A stretch of 64,000 bases of DNA from Nymphaea colorata (taxonomy: Eukaryota; Streptophyta; Magnoliopsida; Nymphaeales; Nymphaeaceae): contig NC_045140.1 of assembly GCF_008831285.2 (NCBI RefSeq), positions 22,896,131 through 22,960,130 of the forward strand, read 5' to 3'. This document shows positions 62,029 through 64,000 of the stretch, piece by piece (the stretch's first letter is position 1; each line of letters starts with the position of its first letter). The position numbers and the translations under genes are program-made. The notes under the pieces were generated by a model. That model saw only the letters and a list, made by a program, of their open reading frames with translations, was not told the origin of the DNA and made no database searches.

Positions 62029-64000
62029 GGTTGAAATGAATCTTTTTGATCTGGCATGAAACTACAAGGAAAATCCAGAAAAATATCTGGGAACATATAA
62101 GATCATAAAATAAAGTATAGCCCTACAAAAAGAAGAACTAGTATAAGATATAAGCTTCAGCTGCAATTAGGAGACAATATATGTGGATGTGATAAGCATT
62201 CAAATTTAATCAAGTCTTATTGTAAATAGATCCAAATTTGAACTTGGATTTCGGTTACAAAACTAAAGTTGGATCTTAATTGATCTGACTAGTGCAAAGT
62301 CTTACATTTATATGCAATGTTTGGTGAAAAGTAAAACTATTTCATCTTACTACCCATTTTACTACCCAACAAGAGAGCTTATGCCCTACCCTTACTCTAT
62401 CCGTTGGGGTGTCAGATCTACTGATTGAGAAAATGTACTTGTTGAACCAACCTCAGCTTATAAAAACTAGTTCGTAGTTGGGTTGAGCAGTCACCAAAAT
62501 TTTCTTCAAACTGGTGCAATTGCACCTGGGAACCTAGCAAATCATCCCGCCATTCCCTAAATCTAAGCTTCATTCTCTTGGTGAAAATAAGATCTGTAGT
62601 TCTTGTTAGCCGCATATTCTTGTCTTCTTTGTAATAATTTGCAGATAGATGATCATCATTGGATCTAAAATACCGCACAACTTCAGTCCCTTGCGCTCTT
62701 GATATGTATGATATTCTTGTTCAGTTAAAAATTTAAACAATTTCAAAAGGGTTTTGTGAACACAGTGAAGACTGTGCAATAGGGGAGAGATAAAACTCCA
62801 CCTATATTTTACAGTAAACCAAAACTCAAACTGAAGATCAAATTTCACAAGCAGCAGTAATGCTTCTAACCAACTAATAGAAATGCCAATTAACTAAAGA
62901 TGATTTACAAGGAAACAACAAACACCTGATCCAGCTCTGAGGTCACAAAGACAAGCACATAGAAGTTTTGGCAACAAAAGTCCTATATAAAATGGCTCAA
63001 AGAAGGTGATCAGAACACGTCATTATTAGGGAAAGGAAAGACAAGAAGAGGGGGCATCCTGAAGTTTACTATTTCTTTCCACTACTAGTCTACCATACTT
63101 CTTTCTCGACAGCTTACAAGTTGCAAGATGATGCCTTGACCCATAAGGTCACCTGTATTGGATTATAGTCTGCATCAGGATCATTGTCAAAGGGATCTAC
63201 TAGAAAAAAAAAAAAGAACACGTTCTACAGAACATAATCAACATAAGTAACTACTAAAACAGTTGAATCTACGTTCAAAACCACTTCAACAAAACATGGT
63301 TGACGATACCTAGCCAAAACCACTAAAGGTGTTGACCGCTGGTTCATTTAATAAAAATTAAAAATCTGACTGGTACTATGAAATCAATTTAACCATGATA
63401 TTATTTTTCCGGTCATAGATTGATTCCATTATCACTTAAAAATATCAAAAGGATAAGTCCTCCAATTCATGCATTTTCATTAATCTGTTTAGAGTATAAT
63501 TTTCAAAATACCGACCAACAACCGCATAATGCAGCCGGGTGCCCCCGAACTGCGTCAAATGGTCGCATTTTCTTCCTCTCATAGCCTGATCGTAGGAGTG
63601 GGATTTGGAAGAAGATTGGAAGCATTCAGACACAGATTTGTCTGGAACTAGGAGGGGGAGAGGTCACCTCTTCATGAATAGAAAGATGATAGGGAGGAGC
63701 GACGATCAAGCCTTAGTTAGGGTCAACTCCTTTCCTCGTATATACTGGATCTAACCCTACTACCAACAAATCTATCGGATTCGGGTCAATGATGGCCTCA
63801 TTTCTTTAGTTAACCAACTCGAATAGGTTTCTAATTGTTTTAGTTTAGTTAAATTCGGGTCAATGATGACCTCATTTCTTTAGTAAACCAACTCGAATAG
63901 GTTTCTAATTGTTTTAGTTTAGTTAAACATTTCTAAGTTAAAAATGAAAATGTTAATGGTTAGGCATGACAATCGGATTCAGGATTCATTTAATCGGATC
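62029..64000. other. Intergenic sequence to the window end
   Basis: No recognisable gene was found. Two minus-strand frames of 60-90 codons (62418-62678 and 63445-63633) have protein-like composition but no family I recognise. A 74-bp tandem duplication lies at 63780-63927. Confidence 0.5.
63780..63927. repeat. Tandem duplication, two copies of 74 bp
   Basis: The segment starting ttcgggtcaatgatg at 63780 is repeated from 63854 with only a couple of substitutions, running through ctaattgttttagtttagtt. Confidence 0.95.

Noticed and set aside
1-64000. CRISPR arrays, rRNA genes or bacterial operon signals
   Set aside because: No regularly spaced identical repeats with unique spacers, no rRNA signatures, and the intron-rich genes show plant nuclear DNA.

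Overview
The window is nuclear DNA of a flowering plant. Reasons: GT-AG introns from 72 bp to almost 3 kb, many AT, GT and GA microsatellites, AT-rich intergenic DNA with old transposon relics, and plant-only families (PIP-type secreted peptides, a WPP-domain protein, a MEE59-like protein). I cannot place it below angiosperm level. About half the window carries no recognisable gene.

Layout. 1-14.8 kb is mostly gene-poor repeat-relic DNA, with one small secreted-peptide gene on the minus strand (4185-4370). A second secreted-peptide gene of the same C-terminal motif class lies on the plus strand at 14803-15063. From 40138 down to 19757 (minus strand) runs one large gene of 22 coding exons that I rebuilt exon by exon. 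It encodes REV1, the Y-family translesion DNA polymerase: 1105 residues with BRCT, polymerase core, two ubiquitin-binding motifs and a C-terminal interaction domain. Its introns hold a hAT-type non-autonomous transposon and a second small inverted-repeat element. 43739-44895 (minus) is an atypical bHLH transcription factor gene with six exons. 49672-50559 (plus) is a MEE59-like gene with a GC-AG intron. 53395-53823 (minus) is a single-exon WPP-domain gene. 54095-58334 (plus) encodes a UVR plus NTF2/SnoaL-fold protein with a probable plastid transit peptide. 58.3-64 kb is again repeat-rich and holds a broken papain-type cysteine protease (61641-62028, minus) and several local tandem duplications.

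The genes do not form a pathway. REV1 is DNA-damage tolerance, the two peptides are probable defence or growth signals, bHLH is transcription control, WPP is nuclear-envelope or Golgi targeting, and the UVR/NTF2 protein is probably plastidial. The most interesting points are two PIP-class phytocytokine genes about 10 kb apart in opposite orientation, both with W-boxes upstream; the transposons in REV1 intron 10; and the MEE59-like GC-AG intron, whose retention would keep the reading frame and insert a hydrophobic segment. No complete system that is clearly new to biology was seen.
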